DNA of 64,000 bases, taken from CAWGHZ01 sp963775315. Lineage in GTDB: Bacteria; Pseudomonadota; Alphaproteobacteria; MPNO01; DASWLB01. The stretch covers positions 124,001 to 188,000 of the forward strand of contig CAVZIN010000010.1 in NCBI GenBank assembly GCA_963775315.1, in the 5' to 3' direction. The notes beneath the pieces are model-generated. The model did no database searches. It worked only from the letters and a program-made list of their open reading frames with translations, and was not told where the DNA came from. Below, piece by piece: positions 26,810-35,333 of this stretch. The translations under genes were made by a program, and so were the position numbers. The first letter of the stretch is position 1. The number at the start of each line of letters is the position of its first letter.

Positions 26810-27568
26810 CTACTTGCGGATGCGCGCCTTCATCGCGGCGAGGAACTCGCCGAAGGCAGGCTGGCCCATCGACCAGACCTGCGCGACGAACTCGTGGCCA
26901 GCCGCGGCGCTGCGGTCCTGCGTCGCCGCCGACAAGGCGAGCGTCGCCTTCGTCGTCACGACCAAGTCGCGCGGCACCTGGGCGCAGCCCTTGGCGAACG
27001 TCATTGCAGTCTCGACCAGCGCGTCATCCGCGACGCAGCGCAGCGCGAGACCGGCCTTCTCGGCCGCGGCGCCATCGAGAATCTCGCCGAACACCAGCAT
27101 CGCCATCGCCTTCTGCCACCCGACGGCACGGTTCAGCATCCAGCTGTGCCCGCCGCCCGGATGCAGCGCCAGATTAAGGAAGCGGCAGTCGAATCTCGCC
27201 GACGCTCCGGCTATACGAATGTCACAGGCGAGCGCGAGGTTGATGCCCGCGCCGACCGCCGGCCCGTTCACCGCGGCGATCGTCGGCAGCTTGCAGGCCG
27301 CGACGCGCAGGAATCCCCGGTAGATCGCTTCGAGCGTCGCGGTGTCGCCGCCGCGCGCAGCCTCGAGGTCAGCGAGGTCGCCGCCGGCCGAAAAGGCGGG
27401 CGGCGCGCCGGTGAGCACCACCGCCTTCACCGCCGGATCGGCCTCGAACCCGTCGATCAGCGCCGCAAGCTCGGCCGAGAGGCCGGTCGAGATGATGTTC
27501 CTGCGCTTCGGGTCGTCCAGCGTGACCAGGGCGATACCGGACTCGATGGTGGTCTTGACCAGGGACAT
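26810..27568 (-). CDS. Enoyl-CoA hydratase/isomerase-family protein
   Basis: 252-residue crotonase-fold protein. The acyl-CoA oxyanion segments are AFSAGGDLADLEAARGG and KLPTIAAVNGPAVGAGINLALACD; the latter is the family signature. The Glu usually required for hydration lies at GGGHSWMLNR in many homologues, but here that position is Gly/His-rich, so hydratase activity is uncertain and other crotonase chemistry is possible. ATG 27568 has GGAG upstream. Single gene, convergent with the glycan cassette. Confidence 0.85.
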   Translation of the reverse strand: MSLVKTTIESGIALVTLDDPKRRNIISTGLSAELAALIDGFEADPAVKAVVLTGAPPAFSAGGDLADLEAARGGDTATLEAIYRGFLRVAACKLPTIAAVNGPAVGAGINLALACDIRIAGASARFDCRFLNLALHPGGGHSWMLNRAVGWQKAMAMLVFGEILDGAAAEKAGLALRCVADDALVETAMTFAKGCAQVPRDLVVTTKATLALSAATQDRSAAAGHEFVAQVWSMGQPAFGEFLAAMKARIRK

Positions 27569-27638
27569 AAGACACTCCGCTTGTTTTCGGGCCCGGCAGT
27601 ATAGCGGGCGCGCGGGGGATGAACGCATTCCTTGCGTG

Positions 27639-27663
27639 GGAACCCCCCCTCCCCCGAGGCGTT
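27639..27663 (+). promoter_or_regulatory. EcfG-type general-stress promoter
   Basis: GGAAC (27639-27643), 16 bases, then CGTT (27660-27663). This is an exact match to the alphaproteobacterial EcfG consensus GGAAC-N16/17-CGTT. It lies about 197 bp before the OmpA-like lipoprotein gene, and an ECF sigma factor of EcfG type is encoded 1.2 kb downstream. Confidence 0.65.
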
Positions 27664-27859
27664 GAACCCGGGCAAGTCGCTGCGTGTGATTGCTAGCGAA
27701 CAGACGGAGGGGAATGTCCGTCGAGCCGCACCTGAGCAAGGCTTTCGAGCCGGCCCCCGCCTCCTTCACCGCGGGCGGCGCGGCCGGCCTGCGGACGGGG
27801 CGGAAAGGCGGGCGCCGGCTTCGGCACGTGGCCGACCGTATTCACGACTGGAGGATCCC

Positions 27860-28747
27860 ATGCGCTATGTCTCGCAGATTGGCCGCATCGCAGCGGTAGC
27901 GTTGCCGGCGTGCCTGTTGATGGCATGCTCCGATCAGGCCGTGCCGCAGTTCGAGCATACGGCGGTGACCCAACCCAGCTTCAACGGTGAATTGGCCCGC
28001 AATTACAAGGCGTTCACCGAGTTCGAGGCCAATCAGATGTACGATTACTCGAGCGCGGTTCACTTCGCCAAGAAGGGCATGAAGGTCGCCCAGGGCGAAG
28101 AGGTCGCACCCGAGGACCCGGCCCATTGGGGCATCGACGATCCCACCAAGCTGAACGAGCTCCAGTCGGCCCGCGCCCGGCTGATGCGCGACCTCCAGTC
28201 CGACGCCCGCACCCGCGCTCCGGCCGCCCTCGCCAAGGCGCAGGAGCAGTACGATTGCTGGGTCGAAGAGCAGTCGGAGGAATGGCAGTCGGCCTATATC
28301 GATGCGTGCCGCGAGGGATTCCTTGCCGCCATCTCGCAGGCCGAAGGCACGCACGTGGTGGTGCAGCGTGAGCAGCGTGTCCAGCGACCGCAGCAGCCGC
28401 GTCAGTACCTGGTGTTCTTCGCATGGGACAAGAGCAACCTGAACCCCGACGCCCGCCGGGTTCTCGGTTCGATCGTCGCGCAGCTCCGCAGCGAGAAATA
28501 TCGCGGCGTCCGCATCACCGGCTATGCCGACCGGTCCGGCTCGGTCCCCTACAACATCCGGCTGTCGCAGCGGCGAGCGAACTCGGTCGAGGCCTTTTTG
28601 GCCAGCCAGGGCGTCCCGCGCGACCGCATGACGACCGTGGCCCGCGGCGAGAGCGACCCGCTGGTCCCGACGGCGGACGGCGTGCGTGAGCCGCAGAACC
28701 GGCGCGCCGCGATCCTGATCCAGCTGGTGGGCGCCGGCACAAGCTGA
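27860..28747 (+). CDS. OmpA-family outer-membrane lipoprotein
   Basis: 295 residues with a lipoprotein signal peptide ending in the lipobox LLMAC (Cys at about residue 23). A helical domain containing FTEFEANQMYDYSSAVHFA spans roughly residues 30-180. The C-terminal OmpA/Pal peptidoglycan-binding domain has YLVFFAWDKSNLNPDARRVL, GYADRSGSVPYNIRLSQRRA and REPQNRRAAILI. It should tether the outer membrane to peptidoglycan. GGAGG precedes ATG 27860. It has a strong intrinsic terminator right after and an EcfG-type promoter upstream, suggesting induction in general stress. Confidence 0.9.
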   Translation: MRYVSQIGRIAAVALPACLLMACSDQAVPQFEHTAVTQPSFNGELARNYKAFTEFEANQMYDYSSAVHFAKKGMKVAQGEEVAPEDPAHWGIDDPTKLNELQSARARLMRDLQSDARTRAPAALAKAQEQYDCWVEEQSEEWQSAYIDACREGFLAAISQAEGTHVVVQREQRVQRPQQPRQYLVFFAWDKSNLNPDARRVLGSIVAQLRSEKYRGVRITGYADRSGSVPYNIRLSQRRANSVEAFLASQGVPRDRMTTVARGESDPLVPTADGVREPQNRRAAILIQLVGAGTS

Positions 28748-28772
28748 GGATCGTTCCAAGAAACGGTGGAAG

Positions 28773-28797
28773 AGGGCGCCTTCGGGCGCCCTTTTTC
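28773..28797 (+). terminator. Intrinsic terminator after the OmpA-like lipoprotein gene
   Basis: Perfect 8-bp stem AGGGCGCC / GGCGCCCT around a TTCG tetraloop, followed directly by a T-run. Confidence 0.92.
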
Positions 28798-28899
28798 GTC
28801 ACAGCCCGTCCAACGCTCGTCACAGCACGCTCACCCCAATGTCTACCGCGTGGTCTCACCTTCAAGGCATCGCAATCATGCGACGAAACGGAGGTCTTC

Positions 28900-29451
28900 A
28901 TGACGAGCCGCACGACGACAGGGCCGGCGAACGAGGACTCGGTCTGCACGCAGGCCGCGATCGCTCGGGCGCTGCCCACGCTTCGGCGCTTTGCCCGCTC
29001 GCTTGCCAAGGACACCGCCTCCGCCGATGACCTGGTGCACGACTGCGTGGTGAAGGCGTTGGAGAATATGGACAAGTTCCAGCCCGGGACGAACCTGCGG
29101 GCCTGGCTGTTCACGATCCTGCGCAACTGCTTCATCTCCGGCCTGCGCCGCGATCGGCGCCGGTTCGAGGACTGCGACGGGCCCGACTGGGCGATCCGGG
29201 GCGCAACCCCGCCGGACCAGGAGAGCCGCATCCTTCTGCAGCGCGTCGGCGAGGAGATCGCCGAGCTGCCCGCGGACCAGCGCGCCGTGCTGCGCCTGGT
29301 GGTGCTGGAGAGCCGCAGCTATGACGAGACCGCCCGCGCGCTGCACGTGCCGGTGGGCACCGTGCGCTCGCGCCTGTCGCGCGCGCGCCAGGCCCTGCGC
29401 GTGGCGACCGACGGGCGTGGCGAGGTGCACGACCACCGCGCCGCAGCCTGA
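28900..29451 (+). CDS. ecfG: ECF sigma factor, EcfG-like
   Basis: 183 residues with sigma region 2 (ADDLVHDCVVKALENMDKFQ; PGTNLRAWLFTILRNCFISG) and region 4 (LPADQRAVLRLVVLESRSYD, ending VPVGTVRSRLSRARQALR). The PGTNLRAWLFTILRN segment is characteristic of the EcfG (ECF15) group that drives the alphaproteobacterial general stress response. The usual partners NepR and PhyR are not beside it, so it may be an unlinked or paralogous EcfG. CGGAGG precedes the ATG, and an intrinsic terminator follows. The exact subgroup is inference. Confidence 0.82.
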   Translation: MTSRTTTGPANEDSVCTQAAIARALPTLRRFARSLAKDTASADDLVHDCVVKALENMDKFQPGTNLRAWLFTILRNCFISGLRRDRRRFEDCDGPDWAIRGATPPDQESRILLQRVGEEIAELPADQRAVLRLVVLESRSYDETARALHVPVGTVRSRLSRARQALRVATDGRGEVHDHRAAA

Positions 29452-29469
29452 TCCCGTCGTCTCTAAAAG

Positions 29470-29503
29470 CCGCGCGCTCCCGAAAGGGGGCGCGCGGTTT
29501 TTC
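29470..29503 (+). terminator. Intrinsic terminator after the sigma factor gene
   Basis: 12-bp GC-rich stem (29470-29481 with 29486-29497, one G-U pair), GAAA loop, then five T. Confidence 0.93.
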
Positions 29504-29547
29504 TTTGCCAGCTTGCCGGTGGCCGGCGCGCCAGATAGCGTGCGCGC

Positions 29548-30576
29548 ATGCGGGTGGGAACAAGGCGGAGGCTCACGATCGCCGGTCGGGTCGTCGCCGT
29601 TTCGGCGGCCATCGGCGCGGCGTACGGCGCCGCGCTGACGCCAGCGCTGGTGCCCGGTCTCGCGCGCGGCGCGCTGACCGGCCTTTTGATCGCATCGGCG
29701 CTGAGCGCGTTCGAGCTGTTTGTCGTCAGGGGACCCGCCGGCGCGCCCTTGCGCAGGCTGAGCTTCACGCCCCTGATCGCGACCACGACCGCGATCTACC
29801 TCGTCCTGATCATGGCCGGCCAGGAGCTGGCGGCGCTGGCGGTACCGGCCGCCGGCGGCGGCCTGAGGCTCGACGCGAACCTCGCCTGGTCGACCGGCTT
29901 CTCGCTGCTGTTCGCCGCGCTTGTGACATTTGTGATCCAGATCGACCTGATGCTGGGCCAGGGTGAGCTGGCGCGCTTCCTGCGCGGGCGCTACCACCGC
30001 CCGCGCGCCGAAGCGCGCGTCTTCCTGTTCCTCGATCTGGTGGGCTCGACCGCGCTCGCCGAGCGGCTGGGCGGTGAGCGCTTCCTCGCGCTGCTCAACG
30101 AAGCGTATGACGACATCGCCGAACCGATCCTGGAGCATGCGGGCGAGATCCACAAATATGTCGGCGACGAGGTGATCGTCACCTGGTTGCCGGCGCGCGG
30201 TCTTGCCGAGGCGCGCTGCGTCGCCTGCGTGTTCGCCATCGAGGACGCGCTCGCCGGCCGCGCCGCCCGCTACCAGGAGCGCTACGGCGCGGTGCCGTCC
30301 TTCCGCTACGCGCTGCATCTGGGCGAGGTGGTGTCGGGCGAGCTGGGCCGCTTCAAGCGCGAGATCGCCTATATCGGCGACGGGATGAACACGGCGGCGC
30401 GGATCGTCGACGCCTGTCGTGCCAAGGGCCGCCCGCGCATCGCCTCGGCAAAGCTGATCGAGCGGCTGTCGCTGCCGCTCGGGGTAGTCGCGACCGACCT
30501 CGGCCCCGTCGAATTGCGCGGAAAGGAGGCGCCGATCGGCCTCATCGCCCTCGACCCTGCCGGTGCGAGCGGCTAG
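29548..30576 (+). CDS. Membrane-bound class III adenylate/guanylate cyclase
   Basis: 342 residues. The N-terminal half has about four hydrophobic segments (for example IYLVLIMAGQELAALAV and FSLLFAALVTFVIQI). The C-terminal class III catalytic domain starts near residue 150 with the metal-binding Asp in VFLFLDLVGSTALAERLGG, the second metal site in HKYVGDEVIVTW, and the dimer/transition-state region in YIGDGMNTAARIVDACRAK. It should make cAMP (or another cyclic nucleotide) in response to an unknown membrane input. It begins 44 bp after the sigma-factor terminator and so has its own promoter. Confidence 0.87.
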   Translation: MRVGTRRRLTIAGRVVAVSAAIGAAYGAALTPALVPGLARGALTGLLIASALSAFELFVVRGPAGAPLRRLSFTPLIATTTAIYLVLIMAGQELAALAVPAAGGGLRLDANLAWSTGFSLLFAALVTFVIQIDLMLGQGELARFLRGRYHRPRAEARVFLFLDLVGSTALAERLGGERFLALLNEAYDDIAEPILEHAGEIHKYVGDEVIVTWLPARGLAEARCVACVFAIEDALAGRAARYQERYGAVPSFRYALHLGEVVSGELGRFKREIAYIGDGMNTAARIVDACRAKGRPRIASAKLIERLSLPLGVVATDLGPVELRGKEAPIGLIALDPAGASG

Positions 30577-30611
30577 CATCGCGCCCTCACGACACAGAGC
30601 GGGGAGACGCC

Positions 30612-31478
30612 ATGAACGTCGCGGCATCACGTCTGCGCGAGCTGATCGCCGGACCGGACCTTCTGGTCTGCCCGGTCATTCATGACGGGCTGACAGCGAA
30701 GCTGGCCAAGGAGGCGGGCTTTCCCTGCGGGCTAATGGGCGGGTTCGGCGTCGCCGGCACGGTATTCGGCCTGCCGGACGTCGGGCTGATCGGGTTCCAC
30801 GAGATGGCCGAGCAGCTCCGCCGCCTGACCGCCGCCGTGCCCGGCTTCCCGGTCATCGCCGACGGCGACACGGGCTACGGCAACGCGATGAACGTGCGCC
30901 ACACGGTGTTCGAGTACGCCCGCGCCGGCGCCGCCTGCGTGCTGATCGAGGACCAGCAGTGGCCGAAGAAATGCGGCCATATCGGCGGACCGCGCCAAGT
31001 GATCCCGCGCGACGAGGCGCGCATGAAGATCCGCGCCGCGGTCGAGGCCGCGCGCGAGGCCGACATTCTGGTGCTGGCACGCACCGACGCGCGCGGCGGG
31101 CTGGGGCTGGACGAGGCGCTGGCGCGCGGACGCGATTTCGCGGCCGAGGGCGCCGACATCGTGTTCCTCGAGGCGCTGCAGGGCAAGGACGAGTTGCAAG
31201 CCTATGCCGATGCGCTGAAGGATCACGCGCCTTGGGCCAACATGATGCCCAAGACGCCGCTCGTTTCGCGCGACGAGCTGAAGCGCATGGGGTTCAAGTT
31301 CGTCACGTACAATGTCGCGCTGGCCACCATGATCCAGGCGTTGCAGGACGCGTTCGCCGCGCTCGCCCGCGACGACATGGCGCACGCGCCGGCGATGGCC
31401 CCGTTCGACGAACTGCAGCGCGTGGTCGGGCTGCCGAACTACAACGCGCTCGAAGTGCGCTACGCGACGGGGAAGTGA
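30612..31478 (+). CDS. PEP mutase/isocitrate lyase superfamily C-C lyase
   Basis: 288 residues. The metal-binding motif is VIADGDTGYGNAMNVRHTV, the flexible active-site loop IEDQQWPKKCGHIGG carries the lyase Lys-Cys-Gly-His, and LARTDARGGLGLDEAL follows. The KKCGH loop marks a lyase (methylisocitrate lyase or 2,3-dimethylmalate lyase type) rather than a phosphonate mutase. GGGGAG precedes ATG 30612. It is the first of four closely spaced genes followed by two M24-fold proteins and an amidohydrolase, suggesting a catabolic operon whose last steps yield pyruvate or a related acid. The substrate is unknown. Confidence 0.85.
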   Translation: MNVAASRLRELIAGPDLLVCPVIHDGLTAKLAKEAGFPCGLMGGFGVAGTVFGLPDVGLIGFHEMAEQLRRLTAAVPGFPVIADGDTGYGNAMNVRHTVFEYARAGAACVLIEDQQWPKKCGHIGGPRQVIPRDEARMKIRAAVEAAREADILVLARTDARGGLGLDEALARGRDFAAEGADIVFLEALQGKDELQAYADALKDHAPWANMMPKTPLVSRDELKRMGFKFVTYNVALATMIQALQDAFAALARDDMAHAPAMAPFDELQRVVGLPNYNALEVRYATGK

Positions 31479-31480
31479 GC

Positions 31481-32596
31481 ATGACCGATTCCCATCGTCT
31501 CGCGACGATCACCGAGGCGCTGGCGGGCCAGGGACTCGACGCGCTGGTCGCCGTGACCACCAGCTTCCATTCCTTCCTGGAGCCGGATTCGGTGCTGCTG
31601 CTCACCGGTTTCAAGCCGATGGGCGAAAGCGCCGTCTGCGTCCACCGCGACGGCCGCATGGCGCTGGTCGTGACGCCGGATTGGGACAACGATCGGGCGC
31701 GCGAGCGGTCGGGGCTGGAGACTGTCGTCGCGGCCGACGAGCTAGCGACGCCGATCGCCGGGCTGATGGCGGAATGGGGCGTGAAGCCCGGAAGGATTGG
31801 CGCGTCGGGGCACGATTCCGTGCCGGTTGCGCTTGCCGACCGCATCGAGACGGCGATCGGCAAGACCGCACTGCTCGACGACCTCGTCCTCAACCTCGCC
31901 CGGCGCAAGACGGCGACCGAGATCGAATGGGCCCGGACGGCGGCCGCCGTGGCCGAAAAGGGCTATGCCAAGATGCTGGAGCTTGCGAAGCCCGGCATGC
32001 ACGAATACGAGCTGGCGGCGGAACTCTATTGCTACATGAAGTCGCTGGGTTCCGACGACAACTTCCTGCTGGTGAGCGCGTCGCAGCACAACCCGGCGGT
32101 GCGCGCGCCGAGCCGGCGCATCCTCGACAAGGGCGACATCATCCTGGCCGAGATCACCCCATCCTGGCGCGGCCAGTTCGCCCAGATCTGCCGCTCGGTC
32201 TCCGTCGGCAAGCCGTCGGCGGCGCTGGAGGAGAAGTACGACCTGCTCTGCCGCGTGATGCGCGTCGGGATGAAGGCGGCGCGGCCGGGCGTGACGGTCG
32301 CGGACGTGGCGCGCGCGATGGACGGGGTGCTGGCCCAGGCGGGCTACGGCGATTATTGCCGCCCGCCCTTCATGCGGGTGCGCGGGCACGGGCTGGGGCG
32401 GCTCTCCAGCCTGCCGGGCGACATCACGGTCGACAACCAGACAGTGCTGGAGGAGGACATGGTCTTCGTCATGCACCCGAACCAGTATCTGCCGGAGACC
32501 GGCTACCTCCTGTGCGGCGAGCCGGTGCGCATCACGCCGGATGGGGCCGAGGCGTTGTCCGGCGAGATGGCGACGCTCGCCAGCGTTGCGGCGTAG
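31481..32596 (+). CDS. M24-family (creatinase/aminopeptidase P fold) protein with altered metal ligands, copy 1
   Basis: 371 residues: N-terminal creatinase-type domain (HRLATITEALAGQGLDALVA) and a C-terminal pita-bread domain. In M24 metallopeptidases the ligands are Asp, Asp, His, Glu, Glu. Here the corresponding places read ILAEITPSWRGQFAQICRS (Glu and Gln instead of the two Asp), MRVRGHGLGRLSSL (His kept), VFVMHPNQY (His for the first Glu) and CGEPVRIT. A canonical dinuclear peptidase is therefore unlikely; a creatinase-like hydrolase or lyase is more plausible. It starts 2 bp after the previous stop. Confidence 0.8.
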   Translation: MTDSHRLATITEALAGQGLDALVAVTTSFHSFLEPDSVLLLTGFKPMGESAVCVHRDGRMALVVTPDWDNDRARERSGLETVVAADELATPIAGLMAEWGVKPGRIGASGHDSVPVALADRIETAIGKTALLDDLVLNLARRKTATEIEWARTAAAVAEKGYAKMLELAKPGMHEYELAAELYCYMKSLGSDDNFLLVSASQHNPAVRAPSRRILDKGDIILAEITPSWRGQFAQICRSVSVGKPSAALEEKYDLLCRVMRVGMKAARPGVTVADVARAMDGVLAQAGYGDYCRPPFMRVRGHGLGRLSSLPGDITVDNQTVLEEDMVFVMHPNQYLPETGYLLCGEPVRITPDGAEALSGEMATLASVAA

Positions 32597-32606
32597 GAGG
32601 CGAGCC

Positions 32607-33728
32607 ATGCGCACCATGCATCCCGTTGTCGGACTCGGCTCCTACCGCTGGGACGAGGAGTGGCTGCCGATCGACGAGTTCGAGGAACGGCTGCGCGCCG
32701 TGCGCCGCGTGATGGCGACACAGGGCTGGTCGGGCCTCATCGTGCACGGGGACTCGCAGGATTCCGCGGCGCTCACCTACCTCACCAACTTCTTCCCGCG
32801 CAACCGCTGGGCCGTGGCGTTGTTCGGCGCCGAGGGGCCGGGCACGCTGATGGTCGCGACTTCGGCCCGCGACCTTCCGATCGCCGCGACCCTGACCTGG
32901 ATGCGCGACGTCGCCCCGTTCGCCGACGCGCGCAAGATCGTGCCCGGCTGGGTCGAAACGCAGGCGAACGGCCGGAAGCCGGTCGTCGCCGTCGCCGGCG
33001 GCGATTTCATGCGCCGGCCGGTGCGCGAGGCGGCGGTGGCGAGCGCGGCGGCGAAGGGGGCCGAGATCGTCTCGGCCGATGCGGCGCTCGGCGCGGTGAT
33101 GCGCCTCAAGCGGCCGCGCGAGCTCACGATGATCCGGAAATCCTGCGCCATTCTCGATGAGTCGGTCGCGGCACTCGACAGCGCCCGTCGCGGGGGCGCC
33201 AGCGTCATCGACGCCACCATCGCCGCGGAGCGGGCCGCCCGCCTCGCCGGCGCCCAGGACATCCGCATCCTGTTCAGCCTGGATGGCGGGCGCACGCTGC
33301 GCCCGTTCGAGGAATGCTCCGACGCGCGCACCGACCCGCTGGTCGCCTATCTCGCCGTTCGCTATCTCGGCTACTGGTCCGAGGGGATGGTGACGCTGGG
33401 CGGTAAGGCGGGGGCGGCACGCGACGCCTGCGCCCGCGCGCTCGACCGGGCGGTCGCGGCGACGCGGCCCGGCGCGATCGGTGCCGCCCTGGCCCGCGCC
33501 GCGGGCGAGCTGGAGACGCCGCACGCGGTGCTGGGCGGGCGCATCGGGCACGCCATCGGCCTGGCACTCGACGAGGCGCCGATCGAGAGGGATTGCGTGC
33601 TGTCGCCGGGCGAGGTGGTGTCGCTGCATGTCGGCACCGCCGGCGCGGGCGGCTGCGCCCTCCTTTCCGCCATGGTGGCGATCGGCGAGGACGGGGCCGA
33701 ACTGTTGTGGCAGGGCCACCGCGGCTAG
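32607..33728 (+). CDS. M24-family (pita-bread fold) protein with altered metal ligands, copy 2
   Basis: 373 residues and a distant paralogue of its upstream neighbour. The N-terminal domain starts DEFEERLRAVRRVMATQGW and contains YLTNFFPRNRWAVALFG; the C-terminal half has the pita-bread His in GGRIGHAIGLALDEAP. The metal-binding Asp segment is replaced by AYLAVRYLGYWSEGMV and the Glu segment by VVSLHVGTAG, again with His in place of Glu. GGAGG precedes ATG 32607, 10 bp after the previous gene. Two adjacent degenerate M24 proteins suggest a heteromeric enzyme. The reaction is unknown. Confidence 0.75.
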   Translation: MRTMHPVVGLGSYRWDEEWLPIDEFEERLRAVRRVMATQGWSGLIVHGDSQDSAALTYLTNFFPRNRWAVALFGAEGPGTLMVATSARDLPIAATLTWMRDVAPFADARKIVPGWVETQANGRKPVVAVAGGDFMRRPVREAAVASAAAKGAEIVSADAALGAVMRLKRPRELTMIRKSCAILDESVAALDSARRGGASVIDATIAAERAARLAGAQDIRILFSLDGGRTLRPFEECSDARTDPLVAYLAVRYLGYWSEGMVTLGGKAGAARDACARALDRAVAATRPGAIGAALARAAGELETPHAVLGGRIGHAIGLALDEAPIERDCVLSPGEVVSLHVGTAGAGGCALLSAMVAIGEDGAELLWQGHRG

Positions 33729-33774
33729 GCTATTCCTTCGTCAGCCCAACCGGATTCAGCTTGAGGAGCGTCAG

Positions 33775-34758
33775 ATGATCGTCGATTTCCAGCATCACTT
33801 CACGCCGCGCGAGATGGTCAAAGAGGACGTGAGCGGCGGCAAGCTGATCCTCAAGTACGACAAGTGGGGCGCGCCGAGCTACACGGTCCACGCGATGCTC
33901 TACGACCTGGACGAGCATATCCGCATGATGGACCGCGCGGGCATCGACGCGGCCATGCTGTCCTGTGCCGCCACCATGTGCGCCGACCTCGAGCCCTCGA
34001 AGTTCGTCAACGACAAGGCGAAGAAGGCCGAGCGCGACTATCCCGGCCGGTTCATCGGCACCGCCCACGCCCACCCGCTGGGCGGCAAGGACGCGTTCAA
34101 GGAGCTGGCGCGCTGCAAGCACGAGCTGGGCTTCCCTGGTGTCGTGATCCAGTCCGAGGTGAACGGGCTGCAGCTCGACGCGCCCGAGCTCAACCCGTTC
34201 TGGGAGGAGTGCCAGAAGCTCGGCCTGTTCGTGTTCGTCCATCCGGCGCTGGCGCTCGTCAACGGCCAGTTCTATGACGCCGACGACCTGGCTCGCTCGG
34301 TCGGGCGCGAGTTCTCGCTGATCGTCGCGACCATCCGCCTGATCAATGGCGGCGTGCTCGACCGCTTTCCGGGCCTCAAGGTGCAGATGGCGCATCTTTC
34401 GGGCGGCGTCGCCTCGATGCTCGCCCGCGTGCGCAGCTACCAGGACAAGGAGTTCTGGGGCACCAAGGGCAACGAAAAGCACGGCCGGAAGCCGGAGAAG
34501 GAGTTCGACCACTACATCGACGAGCGGCTGGTGTTCGACACCGCCGGGTTCTGCGGCGCGATCAGCTCGGTCAAGAGCTCGCTGGTCGAGCTGCCGGCCA
34601 AGCGGATCGTATTCGGCTCGGACTATCCGCAGGAGATCCGCGACCCGGAAGCGGTGAAGGGCTTCGTCGACGAGATCCGCAAGCTCGGCGGCGACGGGGC
34701 GGCCATCCTCGAGGGCAATATCGGCCACTTGCTGCCGGCGCCGGCCCGCGCCGCCTGA
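33775..34758 (+). CDS. Amidohydrolase-2 (ACMSD-like) family protein
   Basis: 327-residue TIM-barrel metal-dependent hydrolase/decarboxylase. Metal-site segments in order are MIVDFQHHFTPRE (first two His), FVFVHPALALV (His), VQMAHLSGGVASML (His), and IVFGSDYPQEIRD (Asp). Relatives decarboxylate or hydrolyse ring-cleavage products. GAGGAG precedes ATG 33775. It is the last gene of the 30.6-34.8 kb cluster. The N-terminal Asp-x-x-His-His pattern and the later GSDYP motif are typical of amidohydrolase-2 proteins in aromatic-acid pathways. Confidence 0.87.
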   Translation: MIVDFQHHFTPREMVKEDVSGGKLILKYDKWGAPSYTVHAMLYDLDEHIRMMDRAGIDAAMLSCAATMCADLEPSKFVNDKAKKAERDYPGRFIGTAHAHPLGGKDAFKELARCKHELGFPGVVIQSEVNGLQLDAPELNPFWEECQKLGLFVFVHPALALVNGQFYDADDLARSVGREFSLIVATIRLINGGVLDRFPGLKVQMAHLSGGVASMLARVRSYQDKEFWGTKGNEKHGRKPEKEFDHYIDERLVFDTAGFCGAISSVKSSLVELPAKRIVFGSDYPQEIRDPEAVKGFVDEIRKLGGDGAAILEGNIGHLLPAPARAA

Positions 34759-34892
34759 CGGCGGCGCTTGCGACGGTTTGACGCAGGACGCCCGTCGTCC
34801 TAGTCTTTCCGGGAAGCGCGCGCGGACGCGCCATGGTGCGGAGGGGGTCGACCGACGGCGATTTGCCGGACGGTCCCCTGCGGGAGAATGCC

Positions 34893-35324
34893 ATGAGCGT
34901 CGAAGCCATCCTGAAGGACAAGGGCGCCCGGGTCGTCACCATCACGCCCGGGGAAAGCGTAGCCCAAGCGGTTCGCGTGCTCGCCGACGAGAATATCGGC
35001 GCGCTGGTCGTGAGCGCGGACGGAAAGCAGGTCGACGGCATCCTGTCCGAGCGCGACGTGCTGCACGGGCTCGCCCGGCACGGCGCCTCCCTGCTCGATC
35101 AGACCGTCTCGGCGGTGATGAGCCGGGAGGTCTACACCTCTTCCCCAGGCGAGCCGCTCGACCGGCTGATGGCGAAGATGACCGACCGGCGCATTCGGCA
35201 CCTGCCGGTGATCGTCGGCGGCGAACTGTCCGGCATCGTCAGCATCGGCGACGTGGTGAAGCGCCGGCTGGGCGATATCGAGCACGAGACGGAGGCGCTG
35301 CGCGAATACATCGTGCAGGCATGA
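34893..35324 (+). CDS. Tandem CBS-domain protein
   Basis: 143 residues consisting of one CBS pair: VVTITPGESVAQAVRVLADE, then GILSERDVLHGLARHG, SREVYTSSPGEPLDRLMAKM and RIRHLPVIVGGELSGIVSIG. CBS pairs bind adenine nucleotides and sense energy state; stand-alone forms usually regulate a partner that cannot be told from sequence. ATG 34893 has GGGAG upstream. It converges with the outer-membrane gene on the minus strand. Confidence 0.88.
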   Translation: MSVEAILKDKGARVVTITPGESVAQAVRVLADENIGALVVSADGKQVDGILSERDVLHGLARHGASLLDQTVSAVMSREVYTSSPGEPLDRLMAKMTDRRIRHLPVIVGGELSGIVSIGDVVKRRLGDIEHETEALREYIVQA

Positions 35325-35333
35325 GACATCCCG

